From assembly GCA_020851795.1 (NCBI GenBank), contig JADZCA010000067.1, positions 1 to 53,706 of the forward strand: 53,706 nt of DNA, given 5' to 3'. Positions 1 through 8,230 of the stretch are shown in pieces. The position numbers and the translations under genes were made by a program. The stretch is from Planctomycetota bacterium. GTDB lineage: Bacteria; Planctomycetota; PLA2; JAEUHO01. The notes under the pieces are model-generated. The model saw only the letters and a list, made by a program, of their open reading frames with translations, had not been told where the DNA came from and did not search any database. Every line of letters starts with the position of its first letter. Positions within the stretch are counted from its first letter, which is position 1.

Positions 1-284
1 GCGCTGCTCCGCGGGGACCTCTGAACCGGGCGAGGCGTCAAGACGCCTCGCCCGATTCGCTTGGGCCCGAGGCGGGAAGGACGCTGGGAGTCCCCGCGGG
101 CGCCGCGGGAGGCGGAGACGGCTACTCGGCCGCGCTGCGCGCAGCCTCGTCGCTGTTCGTTCTCGCGGCGCTGCTCCGCGGGGACCTCTGAACCGGGCGA
201 GGCGTCAAGACGCCTCGCCCGATTCGCTTGGGCCCGAGGCGGGAAGGACGCTGGGAGTCCCCGCGGGCGCCGCGGGAGGCGGAG
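1..284. repeat. Direct repeat of about 117 bp, two copies, each with a palindrome
   Basis: Positions 1-117 recur almost unchanged at 168-284, an offset of 167 bp. Each copy contains a perfect 12-bp inverted repeat around an AA centre (28-39 with 42-53, and 195-206 with 209-220; arm GGGCGAGGCGTC). The stretch encodes nothing recognisable, and open frames through it are low-complexity R/A/G-rich. The left edge is cut by the window, so there may be more copies upstream. Confidence 0.85.
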
Positions 285-344
285 GCGGAGCCGGATCGGG
301 AGGTGGGCTCGTCGCGAGGCGCCTCCGGGAGCGGGTGGGCCCTA

Positions 345-524
345 GCGCCGTGCGCTGCGCACGGCGCGCGCACGGCGCGGGCCCGCCGCGAGGCGCCGCC
401 GGACGCCGGTTGGCCATAGCGCCGTGCGCCGCGCACGGCGCGCGCACGGCGCGCGCACGGCGCGGGCACGGCGCGGGCCGCCAGCGGACGCGGGTTGGCC
501 AGAGGGCGCGCGCTGCGCGCGCCC
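345..524. repeat. Three spaced GC-rich palindromes upstream of tatC
   Basis: Three near-perfect palindromes with a single central base lie at 345-367, 419-441 and 504-524. The first two share the arm GCGCCGTGCGC. The third uses GGGCGCGCGC. Each follows a similar GGTTGGCCA(T/G)AG-like or GTGGGCCCTAG sequence, so the whole unit of about 75-85 bp is repeated three times. The last hairpin ends only 7 nt before the tatC start codon. I see no gene in 1-531. Confidence 0.8.
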
Positions 525-531
525 GGGTTCA

Positions 532-1428
532 ATGGGCGCCGTGGTCGCCGACCCCACCCGACCCGGGACGCAGGATCCCGAGGACGCCCTGCCGCGGATG
601 ACGCTCGGCGAGCACCTCGACGAGCTCCGCCGGCGCGTCTTCCGCTCCACCCTCGCCGTCGTCGGCGCCATGGTCGTCGCCGTCGTCTTCCACGAGCGCA
701 TCTTCGGGTGGGCCGTCCACCCCTACCTCCGCGCCATCGCCGACGCCGGGGTCGCCGACGCCAAGATCCAGGCCATCTCCCCGCTCGACACCTTCGTGCA
801 GACGATGAAGCTCGCCTTCCTCGTCGGCTTCGTCGCCGCCTCCCCCTACGTGCTCGCGCAAATGTGGGGGTTCATCGCCGCCGGCCTCTACCCGCACGAG
901 AAGCGCGCCGTCCGCGTCTTCTTCCCGATCTCGCTCGTCCTCTTCGTCGCCGGCTGCGCGACCGCGCTGATCATGATCCTGCCGATCGCGCTGCGCTTCC
1001 TCGTCGGGTTCGGCGCCCACCTCGGCGTGCGCAGCGACTTCGCCATCGGGCCCTACCTCTCGCTCGTCCTGTCGCTCCTGTTCGGCATGGGCGTCGCGTT
1101 CCAGCTCCCCCTCGTCATGCTCTTCCTGCAGGCGGTCGGCATCGTCGAACGCGAGACGCTGCGACGGGGGTGGCGCCTCGCCGTCCTCATCGCCTTCGTC
1201 GTGTCGATGATCCTCACCCCCGACCCGACCCCCGTGTCGCAGACCCTGATGGCGGGCCCCCTGGTCGGGCTCTACTTCCTCGGCGTCTGGGGTGGCCGCT
1301 TCGTGGGCGAGTCGCGGGAGCGGCTCACGCTCTGGAAGGCGTGGCCCCTCGCGCTCGCCGTCCTCACGCTGCTCGCGCTCTTCGTCTTCCGCGACGACCT
1401 CACCCGCCTCGCCGGCGCGATGTTCTGA
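532..1428 (+). CDS. tatC: Sec-independent protein translocase subunit TatC
   Basis: TatC is the polytopic subunit of the twin-arginine translocase and binds the RR signal peptide of folded exported proteins. The product has 298 aa with about six hydrophobic segments. Family landmarks are visible: EHLDELRRR near the N-terminus, SPLDTFVQTMKLAFL after the first helix, GLYPHEKR, and LTPDPTPVSQTLMAGPLVGLY near the end. The start at 532 gives an N-terminal lead of 22 residues. An ATG at 598 would give a more usual TatC N-terminus (MTLGEHLDELRRR), so the start is uncertain. No Shine-Dalgarno site is visible, and a strong palindrome lies just upstream. No tatA/tatB is in view. Confidence 0.95.
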   Translation: MGAVVADPTRPGTQDPEDALPRMTLGEHLDELRRRVFRSTLAVVGAMVVAVVFHERIFGWAVHPYLRAIADAGVADAKIQAISPLDTFVQTMKLAFLVGFVAASPYVLAQMWGFIAAGLYPHEKRAVRVFFPISLVLFVAGCATALIMILPIALRFLVGFGAHLGVRSDFAIGPYLSLVLSLLFGMGVAFQLPLVMLFLQAVGIVERETLRRGWRLAVLIAFVVSMILTPDPTPVSQTLMAGPLVGLYFLGVWGGRFVGESRERLTLWKAWPLALAVLTLLALFVFRDDLTRLAGAMF

Positions 1429-1527
1429 CCGGCCGGCGGGCCCCCGGCCCCGCTGCGACCGCGACGCGCGCCGACGGCACATTAGGATCGCGCCCCCGCC
1501 GGCCGTCCGGCGTCCCCGGAGTCCCGC

Positions 1528-2598
1528 ATGCGGATCGCGTTGCTCGGCTGGGCTGGATCGGGCAAGACCACGGTGTTCAACGCCGTGGCGGACTCGCGCG
1601 TGCCCTCCACGCCGGGGGTGCTCCAGACCGAGGAGCACGTGCAGGTCGTCAAGGTGCAGGACCCGCGCATGGTCCGTCTGCGCGACCTGTTCAAGCCCAA
1701 GAAGTTCACGCTCGCCGGCCTCGAGCTCCACGACCCGCCCGGCCTGCCCGCCGGCACCGAGCCGGGCGACGCCGAGAAGCGGACCCGCCTGCTCGGCGCG
1801 CTGCGCGAGTCCGACGGCTACGTCCTCGTCGTCCGCGGGTTCTCGACCGACTCCTACGCCTACCCGCGCCCGGCCCCCGACCCCGCGGCCGACGTCGCGC
1901 GGCTCGTCGAGGAGCTGATGGTCTCCGACCTCAACCTCCTGCAGGGACGCGCCGAGCGCCTGCGCGAGAACATCAAGAAGCGCGCGAAGTCCCTCGAGCA
2001 GGACCAGCGCGAGCTCGCCGTGATCGAGCGCATGCTGCCGCGGCTCGAGGCGGGGAAGGGGCTGCAGGACCTCGAGGTCTCCGTCGAGGACGAGCGCAAG
2101 ATCCGCGGCTTCCAGCTCTTCTCGCGCAAGCCCTACGTGCTGCTCGTCAACGGCCCCGCCGGCGTCCCCGCCGGGCTCGGCGACGGCCTCGCCTTCCCGA
2201 TGCCGACCCGCATCGCGCTCGACGGCATGCTCGCGGCCGAGCTGGCGGCGATGGACCCCGCCGACCGTCCCGCGTTCATGGCGGAGTTCGGCATCGACGA
2301 GCCGGCCTCGGAGCGCGTGGTGCACGCGGTCTACCAGGCGGCGGGCCTGCGCTCGTTCTTCACCGTCGGCGAGGACGAGGTCCGCGCCTGGACGATCCGC
2401 GTCGGCGACGACGCCGTGACCGCCGCGAGCAAGATCCACTCCGACCTCGCCAAGGGCTTCGTCCGCGCCGAGGTCACGCCCTACGACGCGATCGTGTCCG
2501 CCGGCGGGCTCAAGGAGAGCAAAGCGGCGATGCGGCTCGAGGGGAAGGACTACGTCGTCGGCGACGGCGACATCGTCCACATCCGCTCCTCGGTCTAG
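1528..2598 (+). CDS. YchF/OLA1-like P-loop NTPase with TGS (DUF933) domain
   Basis: The 356-aa product follows the YchF plan: an N-terminal TRAFAC P-loop domain, a helical insert (about residues 125-190) and a C-terminal TGS domain. The C-terminus is very close to the family (EVRAWTIRVGDDA, KIHSDLAKGFVRAEV, RLEGKDYVVGDGDIVHIR). The nucleotide-binding part is atypical. The P-loop reads GWAGSGKTT instead of the usual GxxNxGKST, the DxxG motif is DPPG, and the NxxE base-recognition motif appears as NGPA. YchF proteins bind the ribosome and hydrolyse ATP. Whether this one keeps that specificity is unclear. The gene stands alone, with a possible -10 box TAGGAT at 1483-1488. Confidence 0.85.
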   Translation: MRIALLGWAGSGKTTVFNAVADSRVPSTPGVLQTEEHVQVVKVQDPRMVRLRDLFKPKKFTLAGLELHDPPGLPAGTEPGDAEKRTRLLGALRESDGYVLVVRGFSTDSYAYPRPAPDPAADVARLVEELMVSDLNLLQGRAERLRENIKKRAKSLEQDQRELAVIERMLPRLEAGKGLQDLEVSVEDERKIRGFQLFSRKPYVLLVNGPAGVPAGLGDGLAFPMPTRIALDGMLAAELAAMDPADRPAFMAEFGIDEPASERVVHAVYQAAGLRSFFTVGEDEVRAWTIRVGDDAVTAASKIHSDLAKGFVRAEVTPYDAIVSAGGLKESKAAMRLEGKDYVVGDGDIVHIRSSV

Positions 2599-2892
2599 CC
2601 CGCCGACGTTACGAAAGGCGAGGCCCGTCGAGCGCCCGACGAACGTCAGCCCCCGTCGGGGCGCGCGGACTTCGCCGGGGCGCGCGTCGGCTGCGACGAC
2701 GGCGTGTTCTGGCACCACGCCGAGGAGCGGACGACGCGTGGCGACACGCATCGAATCGCCGACGGGCCCTGCGCCACGCCCGGGCGCAAGCCGCCGCCCC
2801 GACCTCGTCGGCTCGTGAGTTCGGCGGGCGGGGAGGCCCGCTCCGCGGACGGGCGCCTCGGGGGCGGTGCTTCCGGCGCGCGCGGGGTCGGG
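2599..2892. other. Intergenic stretch with one copy of a 36-bp dispersed repeat
   Basis: No coding region or RNA is recognisable here. Positions 2794-2829 match 30775-30810 with two mismatches in 36 bp (core GACCTCGTCGGCTCGTGA). The cinA promoter candidate lies at the right edge. Confidence 0.5.
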
Positions 2893-2898
2893 TACGGT
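2893..2898 (+). promoter_or_regulatory. -10 box placed for a leaderless cinA transcript
   Basis: TACGGT is followed by 6 nt and then the ATG of cinA at 2905. With the usual -10 to start-site distance, transcription would begin at or next to the A of the ATG. No Shine-Dalgarno sequence is seen. The -35 is not convincing. Confidence 0.45.
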
Positions 2899-2904
2899 CG
2901 GGGG

Positions 2905-4137
2905 ATGCGCACGGTCGCCTTCGTCACGACGGGCCACGAGGTGCTGCGCGGGCACACCGTGAACACCAACGCCGCGTGGCTCGCCCGCCACGCGACCGAC
3001 GCGGGCGCGCGCGTCCGGTCGGTGCGCACCGTGGGCGACGACCTCGACGACCTCGTCGCCGCGCTCGAGGAGGCCGCGCGCGAGGCGAGCACCGTCGTCG
3101 TCACCGGCGGCCTCGGGCCCACCGAGGACGACCGCTCCCGCGAGGCGCTCGCCCGCGTGCTCGGCGTCCCCCTCGAGGACGACCCGGCCGCGTGGGCCGG
3201 GGTCGAGCGCTACTTCGTGCGCGCCGGCCGCCCGCCTGCGCCGATGCAGCGTCGCCAGGCGCTGGTCCCGCGCGGGGCCGAGGTGCTCGACAACGACGAA
3301 GGCACCGCGCCGGGGCTGCTCGCGCGCCGCGGCGATACGACCTTCGTCCTGCTGCCCGGTCCGCCGCGCGAGATGCAGGCCATGTTCCGCCGCCACGTGC
3401 TGCCCCGCTGGCGCGCGCAGGGCGGGCTCGACGAGACCGCGTCCCGCGTGGTCTGGACGGCGGGCGCGCCCGAGAGCGAGATCGCCGCGGCGATCGAGGA
3501 CCTCATGCGGGCGCCCGAGCCCGTCGTCGGCACCCACCCCGACGAGGGCGAGGTGGCCGTCCGCCTCCTCGCCCGCGGCCCGGCCGCGGTCGCACGGGCC
3601 GACGCGACCGTCGCCGAGGTCGTCCGCCGGCTCGGCGCGCACGTCGTCTCGACCGACGAGGAGACGCGCGTCGCGCACGCGGTCGTCGCGCTCCTGCGCG
3701 CGCGCCGCCGCGTGCTCACCACCGCCGAGTCGCTCACGGGGGGGCTCGTCGCGCGCATGGTGTGCGCGGTTCCCGGGGCGAGCGAGGCGTTCCGCGGCGG
3801 GTGGGTGACCTACGCCGACGCATGGAAGGCGCGCGCGCTCGGCGTGGACCCCGCGCTGATCGCGCGCGACGGCGCCGTCTCCGAAGCCGTGGCGCGCGCC
3901 ATGGCCGAGGGCGCGCGTCAACGCGGCGACGCCGACCTCGCCGTCGCGACCACCGGGGTCGCGGGGCCGGGGCCCGACGCGCGGGGCGTCGAGGCGGGCA
4001 CGGTCCACGTCGCCGTCGCGACCCCGGCAGGGACCGACCACCGGCTCCTGCGGCTGCCCTTGCCTCGACTCACCGTCCAGCGCCGCGCGGCGGTGGCGGC
4101 GCTCGACCTCGTGCGCCGGGTCCTGCTCCGCGGCTGA
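2905..4137 (+). CDS. cinA: CinA-like protein: MoCF domain plus nicotinamide-nucleotide amidase domain
   Basis: The product is a 410-aa two-domain CinA. Residues 1-170 form the molybdopterin-binding-like (MoCF) domain with VTGGLGPTEDD and LLPGPPREM. The C-terminal domain (from about 270) carries TTAESLTGGLVA, GGWVTYADAWK and TTGVAGPGPDARGVEAGTV, typical of nicotinamide-nucleotide amidohydrolase (PncC), which deamidates NMN for NAD recycling. Both domains look complete. The ATG at 2905 fits the family N-terminus (MRTVAFVTTGHEVLRG). The open frame runs further upstream, but that extension is low-complexity and unlike the family. A -10 box 6 nt before the ATG suggests leaderless expression. Confidence 0.93.
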   Translation: MRTVAFVTTGHEVLRGHTVNTNAAWLARHATDAGARVRSVRTVGDDLDDLVAALEEAAREASTVVVTGGLGPTEDDRSREALARVLGVPLEDDPAAWAGVERYFVRAGRPPAPMQRRQALVPRGAEVLDNDEGTAPGLLARRGDTTFVLLPGPPREMQAMFRRHVLPRWRAQGGLDETASRVVWTAGAPESEIAAAIEDLMRAPEPVVGTHPDEGEVAVRLLARGPAAVARADATVAEVVRRLGAHVVSTDEETRVAHAVVALLRARRRVLTTAESLTGGLVARMVCAVPGASEAFRGGWVTYADAWKARALGVDPALIARDGAVSEAVARAMAEGARQRGDADLAVATTGVAGPGPDARGVEAGTVHVAVATPAGTDHRLLRLPLPRLTVQRRAAVAALDLVRRVLLRG

Positions 4138-4194
4138 ACGCCGGGCCGCGGCGCGGTCCGCGCGGACGCCGCCGGGAGGGTCCCGCGACCGAGC

Positions 4195-4422
4195 CTACCC
4201 GGGGAAGCCGCCGTGGTCGCGCCCGCGGACCGCGAACAGCATCAGCGCGAGGCCCGCGAAGATCCCGGGCCCGAACGCGAAGACCTTGTCGTACCAGCCC
4301 TGGCCCACCAGCTGGACCCACCAGTTGCGGTACTCGATGAGCTTCGCGTCGGTCAGGAACAGGTGGGGGACGTAGAGCGCGAGCGCCAAGCCGCCGAGCA
4401 GGAAGGAGAGGAAGCGACCCAT
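4195..4422 (-). CDS. Small two-helix membrane protein, unknown function
   Basis: The product has 75 aa with two hydrophobic segments, at about residues 3-22 and 48-64. They are joined by a polar stretch containing TDAKLIEYRNWWVQ. A good ribosome site (GGAGGG) lies 8 nt before the ATG, which supports a real gene despite its size. It is convergent with cinA and divergent from tRNA-Gln. I do not recognise a family. It is likely an inner-membrane protein with both ends short. Confidence 0.65.
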   Translation of the reverse strand: MGRFLSFLLGGLALALYVPHLFLTDAKLIEYRNWWVQLVGQGWYDKVFAFGPGIFAGLALMLFAVRGRDHGGFPG

Positions 4423-4511
4423 CGTGGACCCTCCGGGCAGCTCCGGGCCGCCGCCCCGATGCTAGCGGGAGCGGCAGCCCCGTCGCGGTAGGATCGACCT
4501 CACGGCCCCGC

Positions 4512-4585
4512 TGCCCGGTGGTGTAACGGTAGCACCGGAGACTTTGGATCTCCTTGTCGTGGTTCGAATCCACGCCGGGCAGCCA
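4512..4585 (+). tRNA. tRNA-Gln (anticodon TTG)
   Basis: The cloverleaf is complete: acceptor TGCCCGG pairs with CCGGGCA (7 bp), the anticodon stem GGAGA/TCTCC encloses loop CTTTGGA with anticodon TTG at 4544-4546, and the T-arm is CGTGG-TTCGAAT-CCACG. The discriminator is G and CCA is encoded (4583-4585). A TAGGAT -10 box at 4489-4494 lies 17 nt upstream. Confidence 0.95.
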
Positions 4586-4758
4586 CTCCGCGGCCACCCT
4601 CGCCGCCCCGCTCGCCGACCCCGCACCGGGGGGTGCGAGCGCCCCGGTAGGCTTGCCGGGCCGGTGCCCGCAGCGGCGCGGCGGCGCCCGGCGCGCCGTG
4701 CTGGCGTGGTCGCGGGGGCGCGCGTACCGTGTCCGCCCCGCCCCGGACGAACGCCGCG

Positions 4759-6159
4759 ATGAAGAGCCGCACGAATGCCCCCGGTGACTCCGCGCCGTCG
4801 CGGCTGGCGGTGATCGTCCTCGCCGCCGGCAGGGGCACGCGCCTTCCCGGGGCCGGCCCGAAGGTGCTCGTCGAGTGCCTCGGCTACCCCATGCTCGAGC
4901 ACGTCCGGCGCGCGACGTCGGCGCTGACGCCCGACGAGACGGTCATCGTGGTCGGGCACGGTCGCGAGCTCGTCGTCCCGTGGCTGCAGAAGCACTGGGC
5001 GGGGGCCCGCGCGGTCGTGCAGGAGCCGCAGCACGGCACCGGCCACGCCGCGCGCGTCGCCATGACGGCGCTGTCGCGCTTCGAGGGCGACGTCGTCGTC
5101 GTGTGCGGCGACGTGCCGCAGGTGCAGCCCGAGGACCTGCGGCCGCTGCTCGACGCGCACCGCCGCCACCACGCCGACGCGACGGTGCTCGTGGGCACCG
5201 CGGCCGACCCCGGCCGCCTCGGCCGCATCGTGCGCGAGCCGAGCACCGGACGCCTCGTGCGCATCGTCGAGGCGAAGGACGCGAGCCCCGAGGTGCTCGC
5301 GCTGCGCGAGTACAACACCGGCGTCTACGCGTTCCGCTCGGGCGCGCTGCGCCGCGCCGTCGCCGACCTGCCGCGCGCCAACGCCGCCGGCGAGGAGTAC
5401 CTCACCGACGCCGTGGGCTTCCTCGCCGCGTCGGGCTCGCGCGTCGAGGTCGAGCGCGCCGCCGACGGCGCCGCGCTGCTCGGCGTCAACACCGCCGCGG
5501 ACCTCGCCACCGCCGCCGTGGGGCTGCGCCGTCGCATCGTCGCCCGCCACCTCGCGGCGGGGGTCGTGGTCGTGGACCCCGAGCACACCGTCATCGAGCC
5601 CGACGTCGAGATCGCGCCGGGCGCGCGCATCCTGCCGTTCAGCTACGTCGGCCACGGGTGCCGCATCGGGCCCGAGTGCGTCGTGGGGCCGTTCGCGCAC
5701 CTGCGCGGCGGGACCGTGCTCGAGCGCGGCGCGCAGATCGGCAACTTCGTCGAGGTGAAGGCGACCACCGTGGGCGCCGGGGCCAAGGCCAAGCACCTGA
5801 CCTACCTCGGCGACGCCGACGTGGGGGCCGACGCCAACATCGGCTGCGGCACGGTGACCGCGAACTACGACGGCAAGCAGAAGCACCGCACGGCGATCGG
5901 CGCGGGCGCGCACATCGGCTCGGGCACGATCCTCGTGGCCCCGGTCACGGTGGGCGCCGGCGCGCGCACCGGCGCCAACGCGGTCGTGGCGGCGCGGCGC
6001 GACGTGCCCGCCGGCGCGACCGTCGTCGGCGTGCCCGCGCGGCCGCTCGAGGACGCCCGCAAGCCGGGCGCCGGCGCGCCCACGGGCGCGGCGGCGCCCG
6101 CGCCGGCGGCGAAGGGCAAGGCGAGGTCCGGCAAGGCGGCCGGGAAGGGGCGCTCGTGA
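4759..6159 (+). CDS. glmU: Bifunctional GlcNAc-1-P uridyltransferase / glucosamine-1-P acetyltransferase GlmU
   Basis: GlmU makes UDP-GlcNAc for peptidoglycan and lipid A. The product has 466 aa from ATG 4759. The uridyltransferase domain starts with AGRGTRLPGAGPKVL and includes the QEPQHGTGHA and CGDVP motifs. The left-handed beta-helix begins near residue 240, with the usual acetyltransferase landmarks GPFAHLR, NFVEVK, KHLTYLGDADVG and GCGTVTANYDGK. The tail of about 30 residues is rich in Ala, Pro and Lys. A GTG at 4729 would add 10 residues and is less likely. The last codons overlap prs by 4 nt (GTGA), so the two genes are translationally coupled. UDP-GlcNAc links this gene to lpxA and lpxC downstream. 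Confidence 0.95.
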   Translation: MKSRTNAPGDSAPSRLAVIVLAAGRGTRLPGAGPKVLVECLGYPMLEHVRRATSALTPDETVIVVGHGRELVVPWLQKHWAGARAVVQEPQHGTGHAARVAMTALSRFEGDVVVVCGDVPQVQPEDLRPLLDAHRRHHADATVLVGTAADPGRLGRIVREPSTGRLVRIVEAKDASPEVLALREYNTGVYAFRSGALRRAVADLPRANAAGEEYLTDAVGFLAASGSRVEVERAADGAALLGVNTAADLATAAVGLRRRIVARHLAAGVVVVDPEHTVIEPDVEIAPGARILPFSYVGHGCRIGPECVVGPFAHLRGGTVLERGAQIGNFVEVKATTVGAGAKAKHLTYLGDADVGADANIGCGTVTANYDGKQKHRTAIGAGAHIGSGTILVAPVTVGAGARTGANAVVAARRDVPAGATVVGVPARPLEDARKPGAGAPTGAAAPAPAAKGKARSGKAAGKGRS

Positions 6160-7118
6160 TCTACGGCAACCTGCAGGTGGTGGCGGGCAACGCGAACCCG
6201 CGGCTCGCCGACGCGATCTGCCGCGACCTCGGCATCCCGCGCACGCCGGCGAAGGTGGACAAGTTCCCCGACGGCGAGATCGACGTGCGCGTCGAGGACC
6301 ACGTCCGCGGCAACGACATCTTCGTCGTGCAGTCCACGTGCCCCGACGTCAACGACCACCTGATGGAGCTGCTCCTGCTCGTGGACGCGCTGCGGCGCGC
6401 CTCGGCGGGGCGCGTGACCGCGGTGATCCCGTACTTCGGCTACGCCCGCAAGGACCGCAAGGACGAGGGCCGCGTGCCGATCTCGGCGAAGCTCGTGGCC
6501 AACCTGCTCGTCACCGCGGGCGTGCACCGCGTGATCACGGTGGACCTGCACGCGGCGCAGATCCAGGGGTTCTTCGACATCCCCGTGGACCACCTCTACG
6601 CCGCGCCGGTGCTCGCCGAGCACTTCCGCCAGAAGGCCATCTCCGACCTCATGGTGGTGGCCCCCGACGTCGGCTCGGCCAAGATGGCCCGCGGCTACGC
6701 GAAGCGCCTCGGCGGCGACCTCGCCATCATCAACAAGCGCCGCATCGCCGCCGACCACACCGAGGTCACCGAGATCATCGGCGAGGTCGCCGGCCGCAAC
6801 ATCCTCCTCATCGACGACATGATCTCGACGGGCGGCTCGATCACCGAGGCCGCGAAGGCGTGCCGCAAGGCCGGCGCGAAGGACGTCTACATCGCGGCGA
6901 CGCACGGCGTGCTGTGCGGCAGCGCGCGGGAGAAGCTCGAGGCGTGCGGGGCGAAGGAGGTCGTGCTCACCGACACGATCCCCGTGGACCTCGCCGGCGT
7001 CGAGGGGCTGTTCCGCGTCCTCTCGATCGGCCCCCTCCTCGCCGCCGCCATCGACCGCGTCCACCACGAGCGTTCGGTCTCGGCCCTCTTCGTCCGCCGC
7101 GAAGAGGGGATGTCCTGA
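6156..7118 (+). CDS. prs: Ribose-phosphate pyrophosphokinase (PRPP synthetase)
   Basis: The enzyme makes PRPP from ribose-5-phosphate and ATP for nucleotide, histidine and NAD synthesis. The product has 320 aa, the usual class I length. Visible motifs are KFPDGEIDVRVEDHVRG, PYFGYARKDRKD, the cation-binding VDLHAAQIQGFFDIPVDHL, and the PRPP loop LLIDDMISTGGSI. The start is a GTG at 6156 overlapping the glmU stop as GTGA. The glmU-prs-rplY-pth order is common in bacteria and supports both assignments. Confidence 0.96.
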   Translation: MIYGNLQVVAGNANPRLADAICRDLGIPRTPAKVDKFPDGEIDVRVEDHVRGNDIFVVQSTCPDVNDHLMELLLLVDALRRASAGRVTAVIPYFGYARKDRKDEGRVPISAKLVANLLVTAGVHRVITVDLHAAQIQGFFDIPVDHLYAAPVLAEHFRQKAISDLMVVAPDVGSAKMARGYAKRLGGDLAIINKRRIAADHTEVTEIIGEVAGRNILLIDDMISTGGSITEAAKACRKAGAKDVYIAATHGVLCGSAREKLEACGAKEVVLTDTIPVDLAGVEGLFRVLSIGPLLAAAIDRVHHERSVSALFVRREEGMS

Positions 7119-7477
7119 CGGGCGCAGCGCGCGCGCCGGGGCCGGGCGTGCGCCCGGGGCCCGCAGCGCCGCGTCGTCGGTGAGCCGGGGGCCCGCGCGG
7201 GCCCCCCCCGCGGCGCGACGGCCCGGTGGGGCGCCGAGCCCGTGGCGCCGGATGAGTCCGCCGTGCGGTGTACCCGCGCGCGAGACGCCGCCGGAGGGGC
7301 GTAGCCCGCCGAGCTCACGGGCCGACGGGGCCGGGGCGTCGGCGCGGACGGTGGGGGAGGCCGCCCGCCCACCGGGGGGTGACGCGCCGGCCGGGCCCGC
7401 GCGCGCCGACCGCTCTCGCCGGAACGGGACGGCGCGGGGTCGGGCGTGTACGTTCCGCGGCTTCCGGAGCGCCCGCC
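7119..7477. other. Intergenic region between prs and rplY
   Basis: I find no gene in this stretch of about 360 nt. It holds only G/C-rich runs and, near its right end, a candidate -10 box TACGTT at 7449-7454 for rplY. Confidence 0.5.
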
Positions 7478-8179
7478 ATGGAATTCATCAAGATCGAGGT
7501 CGCGCGTCGTGAGGCCAAGGGCACCACCGCGTCCCGCCGCGTCCGCCGCGAGGGCCGCGTGCCCGCCGTCCTCTACGGCCTCGGCCGTCCCAACGCCGAC
7601 CTCACGATCGCCCACGAGGAGCTCGAGCGCTTCTTCGCGACGGGCAGCAAGCTGATCGAGCTCCGGCTCGGCGAGAAGGCCCAGCAGGCCATCCTGCGCG
7701 ACGTCCAGCACGACCCGCTGACGGACGCGATCACGCACGTCGACCTGCTGCGCATCGACGAGAACCACGAGATCGAGGCGGCGGTCGAGGTCACCTTCAA
7801 GGGCGTCGCCAAGGGCCTGTCCGACGGCGGGGTCTTCGAGTCGGTGCTCTCGCAGGTCCTCGTGCGCTCGACGCCCGCCCGCCTGCCGAAGGCGCTGGTG
7901 GTCGACGTCAGCGGGCTCGCGCTCAACCAGGCGATCACGGTCAAGGACCTGCCGCTGCCCGAGGGCGTCAAGGTCACGCGCCACAAGCCCGACGACCACG
8001 TCTGCCACGTCGTCGTGCAGAAGGTCGTGTCGCTCGAGCCGGTGGTCCCGGCCGAGGGCGGCCCGGCCGAGCCGGAGCGCATCGGCGGCAAGAAGCCGGA
8101 GGAGGGCGAGGGCGAGGAAGCCGCCGCCGCCGGCAAGGCGCCCGCGAAGAAGGACGAGAAGAAGGACGCGAAGAAGTAG
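7478..8179 (+). CDS. rplY: 50S ribosomal protein bL25 (CTC form)
   Basis: bL25 binds 5S rRNA in the large subunit. The 233-aa product is the long CTC form. Residues 1-95 form the 5S-binding domain (ARREAKGTTASRRVRREGRVPAVLYG, DVQHDPLTDAITHVDLLRID). The TL5-like C-terminal domain follows to about residue 195. The last 40 residues are a charged K/E/A tail ending in repeated KKD. The start is ATG 7478, with GGAG about 10 nt upstream and a possible -10 (TACGTT) at 7449. The next gene, pth, is its usual neighbour. Confidence 0.95.
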   Translation: MEFIKIEVARREAKGTTASRRVRREGRVPAVLYGLGRPNADLTIAHEELERFFATGSKLIELRLGEKAQQAILRDVQHDPLTDAITHVDLLRIDENHEIEAAVEVTFKGVAKGLSDGGVFESVLSQVLVRSTPARLPKALVVDVSGLALNQAITVKDLPLPEGVKVTRHKPDDHVCHVVVQKVVSLEPVVPAEGGPAEPERIGGKKPEEGEGEEAAAAGKAPAKKDEKKDAKK

Positions 8180-8230
8180 CCCGCGCGGCCCGCCGGCCCG
8201 TCGCGGCGGCGCCCGGGAGCTCCCGACGCG

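Noticed and set aside
1..284. Transposon or insertion sequence
   Set aside because: No transposase frame, no terminal inverted repeats and no target duplication are visible; only repeated palindromes.
424..531. Upstream extension of tatC to a start at 424
   Set aside because: The added residues are Arg/Ala/Gly-rich and encoded by palindromic repeats, unlike any TatC N-terminus.
495..4340. Long plus-strand open frame across tatC, the YchF-like gene and cinA
   Set aside because: Arg/Pro/Ala-rich shadow of three recognised genes in another frame.
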